Shown: positions 23,021 to 33,870 of the stretch, piece after piece
Layout of the letters: each line of letters begins with the position of its first letter
How positions within the stretch are numbered: the first letter of the stretch is position 1
Origin: Breviolum minutum Mf 1.05b.01
Lineage: Eukaryota; Sar; Dinophyceae; Suessiales; Symbiodiniaceae
Length of the DNA stretch: 64,000 nt
NCBI GenBank assembly: GCA_000507305.1
Contig: DF239561.1
Coordinates: forward strand, 10,414-74,413
Direction: 5' to 3'
Made by a program: the position numbers and the translations under genes
Notes under the pieces: model-generated
Databases searched by the model: none
Told to the model about the DNA's origin: nothing
The model's input: the letters and a program-made list of their open reading frames with translations, nothing else

Positions 23021-23910
23021 GAAGGGGCGGAGGAATCGTCTTCGCCACGTTTGCGGAAAGTCAACTTCTTCTTTTTCTCGTTGAGCAGGTCGTAGTCGTG
23101 AAGCTTGTGAAGAAAGAGGTCCACCCAACGTGCATCTAGAAGCTTTGAATACGGTGCCTCCAACTTTGTTGGAAGAGTGTGGGAGGAGAACACCGATACC
23201 GGAGGGGGATCCTCCAGGGAGATCTCTCCCGCCAGAACCCACTGTCCACGATCTATTGATAACTGGTCCCCCATAGCTAAGGCCAAGTAGAGACGAGCCT
23301 TTGCCTCTTCCGGGGCTCCGGCTCGTAACGAGTCCGAGGCCCCCGCTATCGACCAGAGAAGTCGTAGCGGGGTCTGATACCCTTGAACTCTCGATCTCAA
23401 CTCCAACCAAGCTCTTGCACTCGGGGGAACAGTTGAAGCTCCTGGCAATTGAGTACGAAGAGCAAAGTCCTCCTCCATGTTCCGCTCCATAACTTTTGTG
23501 ATCTCGGATGGATTGCGGCTCAGCATCCGACGAAGTGCTCGGAGGGCAGCAGCGTTCTTGCGAGAGGTTCCCACTGATGAATTTTCGGTACCACCCAGAG
23601 AGCCAGACCCTTCCAGCAATGCATCCAACGTTTGAGCTTTCTTCCGCTGAGCAGTGAGGTGGCCAGCAATCTCCGTCAACTTCGACAGGGCTGTAGAAAT
23701 CTGCCGATCCGGAGGCACATCGTCTGGTTCCAGATGAAAAGCTCCTCCTTGCTCGTTCACTTCGTCCTCGCTGTCTGAAAGGCCATTGCTGGGCTTCTGA
23801 GCTGCTCTCGGTCGAGGCAAATCGTTCAAATTCGGCTTGCCTTTCATAGCCAATCTCACCATTTCCTGAATCTGAGCTTCCGGTATTCCAGCATTCCGTG
23901 CTGCACTCAC
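23005..23910 (-). CDS. gag-like protein, C-terminal domain (truncated by the insertion)
   Basis: A 301-aa frame with a disordered acidic start, then TALSKLTEIAGHL, RKNAAALRALRRML and a long helical domain ending FLHKLHDYDLLNEKKKKL. In the family this domain directly precedes a Lys/Gly-rich tail and then the RT protein. Its upstream frame reads GLVASGDNYGGADFEVVSAA, continuing the protein rather than starting at the ATG, so it is in the minus-one frame relative to the preceding ORF. The natural C terminus is at 5419-5295, beyond the insertion. Confidence 0.7.
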   Translation of the reverse strand: MSAARNAGIPEAQIQEMVRLAMKGKPNLNDLPRPRAAQKPSNGLSDSEDEVNEQGGAFHLEPDDVPPDRQISTALSKLTEIAGHLTAQRKKAQTLDALLEGSGSLGGTENSSVGTSRKNAAALRALRRMLSRNPSEITKVMERNMEEDFALRTQLPGASTVPPSARAWLELRSRVQGYQTPLRLLWSIAGASDSLRAGAPEEAKARLYLALAMGDQLSIDRGQWVLAGEISLEDPPPVSVFSSHTLPTKLEAPYSKLLDARWVDLFLHKLHDYDLLNEKKKKLTFRKRGEDDSSAPSQLRL

Positions 23911-24608
23911 AACCTCGAAGTCTGCACCTCCATAGTTGTCGCCAGATGCAACCAGTCCTGGAGGACACTTAAGGCTTTTTTGACGTCAGTGGCAAGCTCG
24001 GCAAAGGATGTCTCAAGAAGGCTCAGCCTAGAATCCAAGTCAGGTTTCTGTCCTCGTCGACGAGGTTCAGCTCCACTAGTAGCCGAAGAAAAAGCAAAGT
24101 GCTGCTCAAAAGCAGCAGCCAAGGACTCAGCTGTAGGCAGCACTGCAGGGCTGCGAGAATCAAAAGGATATTCAGGCTCAACTTGCTCCACTGACGAATC
24201 AAAGGTGACGTAATCCTCGAACTCGACAGGCAAAAGTCCCAGCCAGACTCGCTGGGGAGGGATGACAGAGTCCTCGAAGCCAACAGGGGGATCTCTGTCA
24301 ATGAATTCAACTTGTAAGGAAACCGGCTTCAAAAGAGAGCCGGCAGGGAGAATCCGCTTCGAAACCACTCGGTGCCAGCTCGAAGCAGGGAAGGCACAAA
24401 CTAATCTGCCCTCCACTTGAGAAATCAAAATCACAGCAATGGACACTGAAGTCTCCCCAGCAGCAAATTCAAAAAGCCCCACAGGATATTCAACGTCCAG
24501 CTCTTTGGTATCTTCAATCACCACTGTGCAATGCCGGAGAACAATAGGAACTGGAGTCTCAGGCACTTCCTCTTCTTGTCTTTCTTCCCCTTCAGGCAGC
24601 AGCTCCAT
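23907..24608 (-). CDS. gag-like protein, middle part
   Basis: A 233-aa frame with an N-terminal acidic stretch (LPEGEERQEEEVPE), a beta-rich central region (VWLGLLPVEFEDYVTF) and a C-terminal helix (DLDSRLSLLETSFAELA) followed by VKKALS. It overlaps the next frame by an ATGA. The frame switch towards the C-terminal domain probably occurs at an A6 run (complement of 23976-23981), because the minus-one frame after it reads on without a stop. Confidence 0.65.
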   Translation of the reverse strand: MELLPEGEERQEEEVPETPVPIVLRHCTVVIEDTKELDVEYPVGLFEFAAGETSVSIAVILISQVEGRLVCAFPASSWHRVVSKRILPAGSLLKPVSLQVEFIDRDPPVGFEDSVIPPQRVWLGLLPVEFEDYVTFDSSVEQVEPEYPFDSRSPAVLPTAESLAAAFEQHFAFSSATSGAEPRRRGQKPDLDSRLSLLETSFAELATDVKKALSVLQDWLHLATTMEVQTSRL

Positions 24609-25179
24609 CGGATGGCCAAAGCAATCCCGCCGTCGATACGGCTAGTTGAGCTTCCCAAGTACTTGGAAACCCGATAAAAATCGAGTCTTTGCACAGGTTG
24701 CCTTCCTTGATCAACGGCTTCAGCGATGAAAAATTGTAGAAGATTCTGACTGGATTGTAAGTTCGGTTGTGACGATCTTTGCACAACACGTAGACTGTAG
24801 ATGGCAAGGGAATACGGCTTCTGCCGCTAGTGCCGCGATGCTCACCGGATAGTGCCCTCCTCAGGAACTCTCCAGCAGCCACAGCAGCTGCACGTCTCTC
24901 AGCCTCAGAAATGTCCAGCCCACCAGGAGACCTCCGAACGGGAGGAGAAGATTGTCCTGATCCAGGTGATGAAAAAGAGCGCTCAAAGGTAGGGAATGGA
25001 GGCACCTCAGGATATCCAGTTCCACCACCTGTCACGTAATTAACAGTCACAGGAGACGAAAACGCCCCAGCGGCAGATCCAGTGTCAGCCAATCGCTCCT
25101 CCAGAGCAAGAACCCGCACCGAAAGTGATGCCAACTCTTGTCGTAGAGATTGCAACTCAGCCAGCACGGGATTGCTCAT
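24592..25179 (-). CDS. gag-like protein, N-terminal ORF
   Basis: A 195-aa ORF starting MSNPVLAELQSLRQELASL, a short coiled coil, then a Pro/Ser/Gly-rich linker and a globular part (GRSRIPLPSTVYVLCKDRHN, then FIGFPSTWEAQLAV). This N terminus and the RIPLP block recur in dinoflagellate elements of this type. Its ATG overlaps the stop of the upstream small ORF by four bases (ATGA), and its end overlaps the next ORF by 17 bases, compatible with termination-reinitiation. Confidence 0.65.
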   Translation of the reverse strand: MSNPVLAELQSLRQELASLSVRVLALEERLADTGSAAGAFSSPVTVNYVTGGGTGYPEVPPFPTFERSFSSPGSGQSSPPVRRSPGGLDISEAERRAAAVAAGEFLRRALSGEHRGTSGRSRIPLPSTVYVLCKDRHNRTYNPVRIFYNFSSLKPLIKEGNLCKDSIFIGFPSTWEAQLAVSTAGLLWPSDGAAA

Positions 25180-25466
25180 GCAAGACGCCCACGCACCGAG
25201 CCAGCGTTGATTGCCCCCCAGCCACGGCCCTTGATGTAGATGGAAAGAGCTTGACGAACCAGGTAGAGCAACTCAATGAGCTGAGCCACGAGCAATCCAG
25301 CCAGTAGTCCAGCCAGAAAAGAAGGCCAATGCCAAGAGCTATCCTGAAAGAGTAGGTCCTGGCTCAGCACAGGGGGTGGCACAAAACGAGGTTCCTGGAG
25401 CAGGGTTGAAACAACAGCCGCAACTAAACCTCCTGAAGCCACACCCGGGGGAAGAGCTAAGGGCAT
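25176..25466 (-). CDS. small membrane-segment ORF at the 5' end of the retrotransposon
   Basis: The frame is open from 25541, but the terminal repeat covers 25516-25476, so the likely start is the ATG at 25466 (MPLALPPGVASGG). It encodes one strong hydrophobic segment (FLAGLLAGLLVAQLIELLYL) with basic residues after it, as in a type II or tail-anchored small membrane protein. It overlaps the next ORF by ATGA. Function is unknown. Confidence 0.5.
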   Translation of the reverse strand: MPLALPPGVASGGLVAAVVSTLLQEPRFVPPPVLSQDLLFQDSSWHWPSFLAGLLAGLLVAQLIELLYLVRQALSIYIKGRGWGAINAGSVRGRLA

Positions 25467-25475
25467 AAATCTCGA

Positions 25476-25516
25476 CCCCAAATTGCTACAGCCCAGCGGT
25501 GAATCATTCCAGATAT
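25476..25516 (-). repeat. A1 terminal repeat of the retrotransposon
   Basis: A 41-bp stretch identical to 219-259 at the other end. It marks the 5' boundary of the element on the minus strand; beyond 25516 the similarity stops abruptly. Confidence 0.85.
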
Positions 25517-26035
25517 ACAGCTTTGACCGGTGCCGAATCATCTCCGTAGACTTTGCAACTTCTTGAGGATGAATGGTTCCATTCGCGCGAAAAAAACAAA
25601 GTGGCTGCTACCGAGGTGCCGTATCCAAGAAGACAGGATGTTCCAAATAATGCGCCACATTTTGAGGATCCGATTGGATCTTGCTCCTTGGTGCTGGTTA
25701 AACAGGGTGTATCTAACAGCTCAGCTGATCAGAAAGGCCATTGAAAAAGAAACATTCTTCTGCTGCAGCATGGGAATCTGCCATGGCCATGGGCCGAGCT
25801 TTCCCTTTCAAGCATCATGAAGAACGGCACATCTTTAGTGCCTGAAAACCACCCTCAACCCACCCAAGTCCCCACGGCTCTTAACGGCCAGGAAACGTCA
25901 AGGCCTCTTGCATCAAGGCTGCTTCTGTACCAGCTTCCTCCGAACGCCAAGAGTTTGAGAATTGATTCCGGTCAGGACATGTCAAGGTACCCGCCAAAAA
26001 TGTGGTTCCAGCATTTTCAATGATGCAAAATACTG
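25517..26035 (+). pseudogene. degenerate plus-strand coding remnants flanking the retrotransposon
   Basis: Frames such as KVAATEVPYPRRQDVPN (about 25597-25650) and, near 25885-26035, SERQEFEN, a TGA, then FRSGHVKVPAKNVVPAF look like protein but are broken by stops and frame changes. No family is recognised. They may be remnants of a gene next to or cut by the retrotransposon. Confidence 0.25.
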
Positions 26036-26159
26036 AGATACAAAGAAAAAGTGAGCCGTAGCATCCATGTATGGGGATATGTTCCTACACTGTTGGTTCA
26101 TTTTTATGGCAAATGTATGGAAATGTATCGATCCCATGGATGCTATAGTTGTGGGGTCT

Positions 26160-29100
26160 TGTCAAATCCCTCAACTGCGCCTTTTTGAAATGCGTGAGGA
26201 AAATGCAATGGCCCTCCGTCAGGAACTTCACGGTGACCTGACGGTGGGTTCCAAGCGGCATGACATGGCGATTTCGCCGGATTCCTGCAGCTAGTAAATG
26301 GCAGAAAGCCTTTACATATACCCTCCACAAAACCCTTCAAAATCGACTTTTCAGGGGATATGTTAGTTCCCAGGAGGGTATCCCCTACCCATGCGTATCT
26401 CATCAAATCAATAGATCAGGTAGCATACAAATCAAATAGCAAGCATCTCAAAAGGCTCCCAATGGAGTGAAACATGATTCAATATTTTGGAAGCTCCCGA
26501 TGTTCCCAGGTTTTTTTTGTGCAAAAAAACGAAAACCCCTCCTTCCGCAAGGATTTGAAATCGATCTCCAGGGGAGTGAGGTCGGTGCAATCGTTCTTGC
26601 AATGGTGAAGTTGGATGACCACCATGCGACCATACCTGAAACCCCAATGCCGTTCCTTGTGCATGATTTATGTCGACAATAGATTTACTGCAACATTGAA
26701 AATATGGAAAAAACACGTCTTCTCAAGGTTTTTCTCATCTAAAAAATTCTGCTTGATGGGCCAACATTCTGCCACATTCATGCAGTCAAGCTGCGCATGT
26801 GCAGTGCGCTGGGCTTCAGGATAGGCAGCGATGATGTCGCTGGCCGTTTCCACATTCAAGGATAAATAGGTTCCACTCTTCAACACCTGACCGCACAAAC
26901 TGAACCTTTTTTGCATGGAAAATTAGGAAAGCTTTTTGGAAACCTTGTTAGTAAATCCGCGCGGATCACTTCAAAAGAAATTGATGGAATTTCCTGCCCC
27001 GAAGATTGAGCCTTACACATTCATCCATGTGCAAACCATCTGTTAAAAGCTGAAAAAGTCAAAGGCATCCCCCGGCCCAGAGCAACAAATTTGATTCATT
27101 TGATTGGCTTCAGATCCTTCTTCGCCCCACCCTTTCCCCCCAAAATCTCCATGGTCCATGTGTTTTTTTTTCTCATCCCAAGCATCCAAAAGAAAAAAAA
27201 ACAGCCCTAAAATTTCCCAACTCAACCCACCGCACCTGCATGGAACCTGTATGGATCCAATTCGTCCAAAGGGCAATTTCGCAAATGGTTTTTCCTGTTT
27301 CCACCTTCACCTGAAAAACATGTCATCAGCTGGGAAAAAATGATACTGTTGATGGATCAGAAATCCGGCAAACTCACCAGTTGAGGTTGGTAAGTTATCC
27401 CTACGTATTTACAAGGTCTTCAAAAAATACTAGGTGGTGTTGATTTATCAAACGAAAATCCACGAAAATCTATTCCGACTTGAGTGTAGGGTGGGACCAA
27501 CTCCAGTTGGGAGTTGGTCCAGCTTTCGCAACTTGTCTGAAGCAAAATCACCGGATTTCCCCCATGTGTTTCCCACATGGTTTCCCACAAAAAAGCGTGG
27601 ATGTTGCTGGAACGCCACCTTCCGAGCTCGCACATGGGGTGGAGCCAACAGCTGCCCCAGCTGACCCAACAAGGTGTGTTTCCTGTGGAGGTGAAGATTC
27701 TTCCGAACTCAGAGGTCGGAGTGGAAATTCCAGTGGTCATTATTTGCCAACCCAAACAATGCATTGTTACCAAGGGAAATCCCTCAAAATGACCCTAGAT
27801 TTGTATAGATTTGTATTGTTTGATTCCACCATCATGGGTAATCTAATGAATCCCCGTGGAAAGGGTAAAGATTTTTGATTTTTTTGACATCACAAATGAT
27901 TCTGGAAGATATAGAAAGGCAACTTGTTCTTTGATGATGTGATATTACCAAATAAGACTTTGATCATCTCTGCTGGTGACCCTCAAAAATTTCAAATAAC
28001 TTTAGCGTTTGTCAACCTAAAATGGTTGGTCATTTTGCATTTGGGCATTTCTCCTTCCAAACAGCTGGAAACAGGGTGGGGGGGTTCAACCCAGTCGCTT
28101 ACCTTGACTACCTTCACAACCTTGAGAATCTCCCCTATCTTCACTTGGCGGCTGAAAATGCACTGACCTCAGAATACTCAGGCGTCATCCACCCAGACTG
28201 CTAAACAGCCACCCTTTGATGCAAAAAAAAACCTTTACAAATACCTGAAGCACAAAACCAGGAAGAAAGGAAAAGTGCATAACTAGTTGGTGGTTTCAAC
28301 CCATCTGAAAAAATTAGTCAAATTGGATCATCTACCCATGTAGGGTGAAAATAAAAAAATATTTGAAAGCACCACCTAGCCAGCCATTTGGCAGACCAGG
28401 AATTTTGATCCCACCCACCACGGTCCAGTCCTTGCCAATGTGTAACAAAACCTTGCGCATGCAATGAAGCAACAGGAACATGAAGGCCCCCCCAAGGTTG
28501 AATGGCTTTAAAAGCTGGGAAGTTTGAATCATTTTGAATCCCAAACGAAACTTTAGAAGATGGCTTCTTGATGCATATTGCATATGAATGAGCCATGAAA
28601 TTCATCATGGTTCACCCACCCGAAATTGCGGGAAACGTATCTACCTGGTGTTTCTGACGCTGGCCACGGAACTGCAGTTGCTGAATTTGTTGATTTGATC
28701 CGAAGGGATGGTGAAGCATTCAAGTGCCGTGGGAGAAACCCCAAAATGCGCGTCTTCAATGATAGGATCGGAACAATTTTGAAGTTCATGTTCCGATTTT
28801 GGACATTAAACTCCCTCCCGGAAGAAATGTCTGGTGGAAACCCCACTTCTGAACCGTGCAAAGTCGGATGCCATTGGATTCTTAGATCATTACCACTGCG
28901 GCCCAGTAGCGAGCCCGACAAGATGCACAGCATTGCATGGGCATGATAACCATCTGTGAAGATCATGTCGTGACGTTGGGCCACCACCTTCGAAGGATTG
29001 GAAAGCCAAGCTTCGTTGAATCGCCCATCATTTAGATCTACGACAAGGTGTGAAAAAAGCTACCAAACTCTACTAGTTGGTGGTTTTTTGAAGCACCCAT

Positions 29101-32100
29101 CTGAAAAATATTAGTCAAAATGGATTCATCTTCCCCAAGGTTAGCGGTGAAAATAAAAAATCTTGGAAACCAACACCTAGTCTATATCACTGCATCCAAC
29201 TGCGACCAAAGTTGCCTCTGTTACAGCATCCATGCACACATGGCGGAAGCAAGCGCGAAATCTCTCCTCACGGGTTGTCGAAAGAAAATCAAGGCACCTT
29301 CGTTGGCCCGTTTCTCCGAGGCTAAGGTTTGTTACTTCTGAGTCGATACCTAGTAACCAGATTCGATATGTACCAGCTATACGTACTTAGGATTGGGATC
29401 ATTGCTTCGAATCCGCGAATTCCTGACATGTGTTACCACTCTCACACAGCAGCAGGGACCCAACGGTGGAGGTGTCAAGCGAAAATCCAAAGGGTCCTGG
29501 AACTCATTCCAGAAAGTGGATTTGCAGAGATTTGGACCTCGAGACTCTTCATAGAGGTCACACTGCAACTTCTCTGGCATTTTAGCCAGCAGCGTCTGTT
29601 CCTGGTGCAGGAGTTTGGGGGGGGAGGAAAAAAAAACAAAAAACAACTGCCTTGTGGAACTTTCAGGGAATGTGTGGAAAGCATGATGGCAAGCATTTGA
29701 AATAGTTTTATATGGGTGTTTCCAAAAATAGGGGTACCCCAAAATGGATGGTTTATGATGGAAAACCCTGTTAAAATGGATGATTTGGGGGTACCACAAT
29801 TTTTGGAAACACCCATATGAATATGAAAAAAATCTGATGATATCTAGTGGGATGCGGGATTGTCACTTGGAGCTTTGGTCGGGAGCACATGGTAGATCCA
29901 TGGACTCCCGACCATCCAGGGAGCTTTGAGAGTCCAATGGGAGCATATATTCAAAACCTTCAATTTATTGAAAACAAGTAGAATTGCTGGAAAAATATTG
30001 AAAGAAAATTGTGGTCTGCGGTGTCTATCCCGTGTATTCATTTATAGATGACTGTATGCATTTATACTTTTCACCCTGAAGCTCAGAACCCCCAAAACCC
30101 TGTGCCTCTTGAAGCTTGCTTTCCAGCCAGGTTTGTTGGTGACAGGAAACCACAAAGCGCTTCATCCGAATGGATAACTCCGGAGAAATCCGATGGGATT
30201 CCAAGAAATTGTTGCACACATCCTGGCAGAAATTTTGGTGACGGAGGGGAACATGAAAATTCCAGAGACAACAAAAAGCGAGTGGTTTTTGAGACTGCTT
30301 TTTTTGGTGGAGGGACCCTCAAAAAGGTGAGAGGTACATGAACATGGCCAAAGAAAATGTCGATTTGTTGTTGATGACTTGTGAAAAATTCATCATGGAT
30401 TTCCTTTCCATCCATCTCTTTATCTTCCAAAATCCTTCCATCATCCAAAAAAAACCTTCCGGCCTGGAGGTTGCTGAGCCGGGCATCTACAAACTGCTGC
30501 ACCAGGAACACGATGCGCGCCAGGAAAATGGAAGTTCCCACGAAGCCGCACACGCGCATCACGGCGGCGATCACGGAGTCCATGGCACTATCCGCCACGT
30601 CCACTTCAGACCACAAGAAGAAGTCCAAAGCCCAATGAACCGAGATCCTCAAAAAAAACAACTTTCAGCTTCCGGCCCCATGGGAACCCATTCAGAAGTG
30701 CGGGAATACCCTAACCCAAATGCTGGGATTTACGGATTAACTTTCTGAGTGGTTTCAATCACGCAGCATTTTTCGCTCCAAGAATTGGCTTACCTTTTCC
30801 CCAATATCCTTCAAGGCCGAGGTTCAGATAGGCATAGGCCATGTCTGTTGCTGCCACGCCTTTGTCTGCAAAAATCTGCTGCCCCTCTGCCGTTGAGGTT
30901 CGAATGAACAGCAACAAGCAAGCCATGACCTCGAAGGGCTGTTTTTTTTAAAGATGTCTGAATGCCTAAAACTATGATACCATATCAGGGTTTTGGCTCT
31001 ATCTATTCATCTATCCATCTANGTCGGGTTGAAATTCCATGGTTAAAACGCAGGAAAGGTTTGTTTCTTGAACGCCAAATCACATGCAGACCGCCCAAAT
31101 ATGCCAAGCACGTCTTCAAAATGGAGACGTTCGCAGATAGGACCTGCCAACATTTGAAGGCTCCGGTTTCAAAAACTCGTAAACCTGCCAGCTTTTCCAG
31201 CGGGGTAAGCAAAGGGTTCAACCAAAAATCCTACGGTAAGTACGGTTTATGACTCAAAGGCACCTAGTCAACTCAGTCATTGACTCCAAGGATTGCCATG
31301 CATCTCATTGCTGCACATTGTTCATTGCAACTGGTGATAATGCTTCAGATATTCCCAATGATTGAAGTTGATGAAAAAACAACAAAGCATTGGTTGGAAG
31401 TGGTTGGGAAACCTACCTTCCCTTTGGCATTGTGCAGTTTCTACCAAAGAGTCACTGCGAGAAACCAAAGAAAAAATGTAGCCAAAGTCAGCACTTAATG
31501 ATTTTAGGAAAAACATCAACACACATTTACATGAACGTCACCATCATCATAGTCGTCCGGACGAGGACAAGTACGACTCCGGCCCCCAGGGTCCCAGCTC
31601 GAGCTCGTTCAAAGAGGATCTCCGACAAAATAGCGTGTAGCTTCTTGAAGCGCAATAACTTCATGAGCCTGCGGCACGTTTCAGTTGTTTTGTTGAAGCA
31701 TTGGTTATCATCTCATTGATGAAAAAAATGAAAAACTCCGCAGGGCCCAAAAGGAAGCTGTCCAAGTTAACGCCCTATTAGATCTTTGGGTGTTTTTTGG
31801 GGAAAGAAACCACCACCATGTTGACTTGTTCCACCAGAATCTGTCCTTTTGAGCCGTTCTGCCGCGCCTGACAAAGCGAAAGGACCTAAAGATGGAGACG
31901 GTGCTCGCGGCAATCTCGTCTGTGAAGACAGCAAGCCACTCCACTACCACCACGCTGGCATCCAGAAACAACCTGCTGGAGCGTCCAAAGTGGCATACCT
32001 TTCCTCATGGCTTCCCTCCATCTATGCATGCTCCCTCACCCTTCCCTTTTACCCTTTTTGTTGTTTTGCTATTTTCTCTTTATTTTTTTCATTTCGACCT

Positions 32101-33870
32101 TGCTTTCTGCAGACTGTTCAATTCAATTTCTTACACGCATGCATGCCTGCATGCATACATACATTCATTCATACATACATACCTACCTACCTACCTACCT
32201 TTCTTATGCTCCTTCCTTCATTCATGCTCCATTTGTTCATCCATGCACTCAGGCAGTCGTACGTTGATCCATTCAGACATGCATGCATCAACTCATGCAC
32301 CGAAATGTAAGTCTGTCTTCAGCTTACCTCAGATTTACGGAAATATGCTATGTCTAAAAGTATGCTATAGTAATTTCACCTGTGGCTGAAGTTACTGGAA
32401 CAAGCCTAAACCTCAGTGCACATCTATTGTTCTTGTGCCTTTGTGCCCCAAAAAAAAGTCAGTCTTCTGCAAGTTCTCTCTCGATGATGTCTCCAAATTC
32501 AGCAGGATCTGTCATAGCCAGTCAAGCCCGGAAAACCCCTGTTTCGGTGTTTCGGTGCTGCCCAGGTGGCCATGTTTTGGCATACTCTTTGGCAATGGTC
32601 TTCAAATCCATATACAAACGTCCTGAGGAGCTGGATGAGGCAGGCTGACTATGCCATTTGATGTAGAAAGAGTTGGACTTTAGACAGTATTCACTGATAC
32701 GAATTTTTAAAAAGGTTGCAAAAATGAACAAAATTTGGGGGAACAAGGCACCTCTGACATACGAGCTACTGATTAATCAGCTGAACTTCCATCACTAGAC
32801 TTACAATATCCAGAAACATAATTGTAACATTGCACTAAACAATAACGGTTAACTTGAACCAATGTCCTACCTTCCAAACCAAGGAATTGTTGGTTCCAAA
32901 AACCACCAGTTTTTTGATTTCCAACCTGGGGCCAAGCTTCCATCGACGTACACTCCAGTGATGAAACTGACCACAATATCCACCTCAAAAACCCGGGGTT
33001 AAATCCTCCACCAGAATCGACTGATGAATAAGGGTTATAGATCTGATTTTTTTCTGAAATTCTCTGTAAAACATGGTGGTTGAAACTTGAAACCAATGGT
33101 TTTTTTTAGGCATGATGTTGAGAAAAAATCCGCGTCGGAAACCCACCGTCAAATATATGCTTCCTGAGTTGAGAATGAGTTGAGTTCCAGGCTCCAGGCA
33201 ATGCTTTTCCCCAAAAACATCCCATGCAGGCTACAACTGCTCGGGGAAAAAGTTTCAGTCCGCCCAGGCACCGTCCAAATCGCCATGAAGATGTAACCTC
33301 CCAAGCGACCCAAAATGACAAACTGCACACCAACACATCTCACACAAAAAAACAAAACGTTGGCTGGGTGGCTTTGTAAAGTCTTCAGGTTGCGGTTCGC
33401 AGGAAAATGCCCTTAAGAAAAAGCAATCTCCAAGAAGAATGAGTTTTAAATAGTTTATAATGATGGTTTCCCAAAAAAATCATTACACGATTTTCATTCT
33501 TCACAACACTAGTAATTGTTTTTGCTCGGAACTGATACTTTCCTCAACATGTAAGCAAACCCAACAGCCCTGTCCATATCCCCTCCATGTTCTAGAAGAC
33601 CTGGGACTCCGATTTTTGTCAAGTAGGAAATTCTAGCTGTTTTGGCATTGAAATGGCTCAGATCCATTCAAAATTGAGGTAAATTCCTATGCCAATGGGA
33701 GGAACAAGTGGTTCCAACATCGACCAAAAACCCTGAAAAGCCCAAGGCACTGAAGAGGCTACGGCTGCTTCGATGCGTTTCCCGCATTTCCAGCTCCAAG
33801 GGCAATGTTAGGAACTCCCAAATCCAGGCGAAAATCGTCACCAGAATCCAGGCCTTTTGGGTTGGGCGGG
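26160..33870 (-). CDS. voltage-gated ion channel with cyclic-nucleotide-binding domain (KCNH/CNG type), multi-exon
   Basis: Minus-strand exon-like frames appear in the order expected of this superfamily. About 33868-33690: S1 (AWILVTIFAWIWEFLTLPLE). 32640-32555: S2-S3 linker (LYMDLKTIAKEYAKTW). 31968-31830: S3-S4 (FLDASVVVVEWLAVF, then Arg-rich RSFRFVRRGR). 31680-31515: S4-S5 (RRLMKLLRFKKLHAILSE). 30938-30795: pore region. 30650-30459: pore/S6 (SVHWALDFFLWSEVDVADSA, then a long hydrophobic helix and QFVDARLSNLQ). 30215-30110: C-linker (RISPELSIRMKRFV). 29628-29480: MPEKLQCDLYEESRGPNL. 29335-29185: FRHVCMDAVTEATL. 28990-28860: cNBD (HDMIFTDGYHAHAMLCILSG). 26915-26760 and 26290-26160 are probably the C-terminal part. 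No clear GYG/GFG selectivity filter was seen, so ion selectivity is open. It would act in a membrane as a tetramer. Confidence 0.65.
26319..26380. mobile_element. short MITE remnant, TACCCTCC family
   Basis: Starts TACCCTCCA and ends CAGGAGGGTA. Its right end (ATATGTTAGTTCCC) matches the better preserved copy at 34949-35053. Confidence 0.55.
29711..29817. mobile_element. MITE, TATGGGTGTTTCC family, copy 1
   Basis: A 107-bp element with perfect 19-bp terminal inverted repeats (TATGGGTGTTTCCAAAAAT and its complement) flanked by TA. An inner palindrome (GGTACCCC / GGGGGTACC) is nested inside. It lies in an intron of the ion channel gene. A second copy is at 38748-38856. The TA flank fits Tc1/mariner-type mobilisation. 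Confidence 0.85.
31022..31022. other. ambiguous base (n)
   Basis: A single undetermined base after a short TCTATCTATTCATCTATCCA run; it marks a weak point of the assembly or consensus. Confidence 1.
32135..32290. repeat. CATA/CCTA/ATGC tetranucleotide-rich microsatellite
   Basis: Repeated CATGCATG, CATACATACATA and CCTACCTACCTA blocks, in an intron of the channel gene. The similar tract at 36085-36415 is built mainly of the complementary words. Confidence 0.85.
32650..33680. other. intron-like interval of the channel gene
   Basis: Mostly non-coding. Near 33240-33130 there are short open minus-strand stretches that could hold the S2 exon, but no frame is convincing. A CACC/GGTGG-rich hairpin-type repeat character is visible around 32980-33090. 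Confidence 0.3.

Larger units (their letters stand above)
1..25516 (-). mobile_element. DIRS/Ngaro-like tyrosine-recombinase retrotransposon, split by a 17.6 kb insertion
   Basis: Read on the minus strand, the order is: a 41-bp repeat (25516-25476), gag-like ORFs (25466-23005), the 17.6 kb insertion, the rest of gag (5419-5295), a 1601-aa RT/RNase H/methyltransferase/tyrosine-recombinase ORF (5288-483), and repeated termini (420-1). A tyrosine recombinase instead of a DDE integrase, together with split direct repeats instead of LTRs, defines the DIRS/Ngaro class. Without the insertion the element would be about 7.9 kb. The window starts inside the last repeat, so the true 3' end lies outside. 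Domain assignment is seen directly; exact class (DIRS, Ngaro or a dinoflagellate-specific clade) is inference. Confidence 0.8.

Noticed and set aside
23012..23968. 318-aa minus-strand frame overlapping the gag C-terminal ORF
   Set aside because: Shadow frame with Ser/Cys/Arg bias; the overlapping 301-aa frame matches the gag family.
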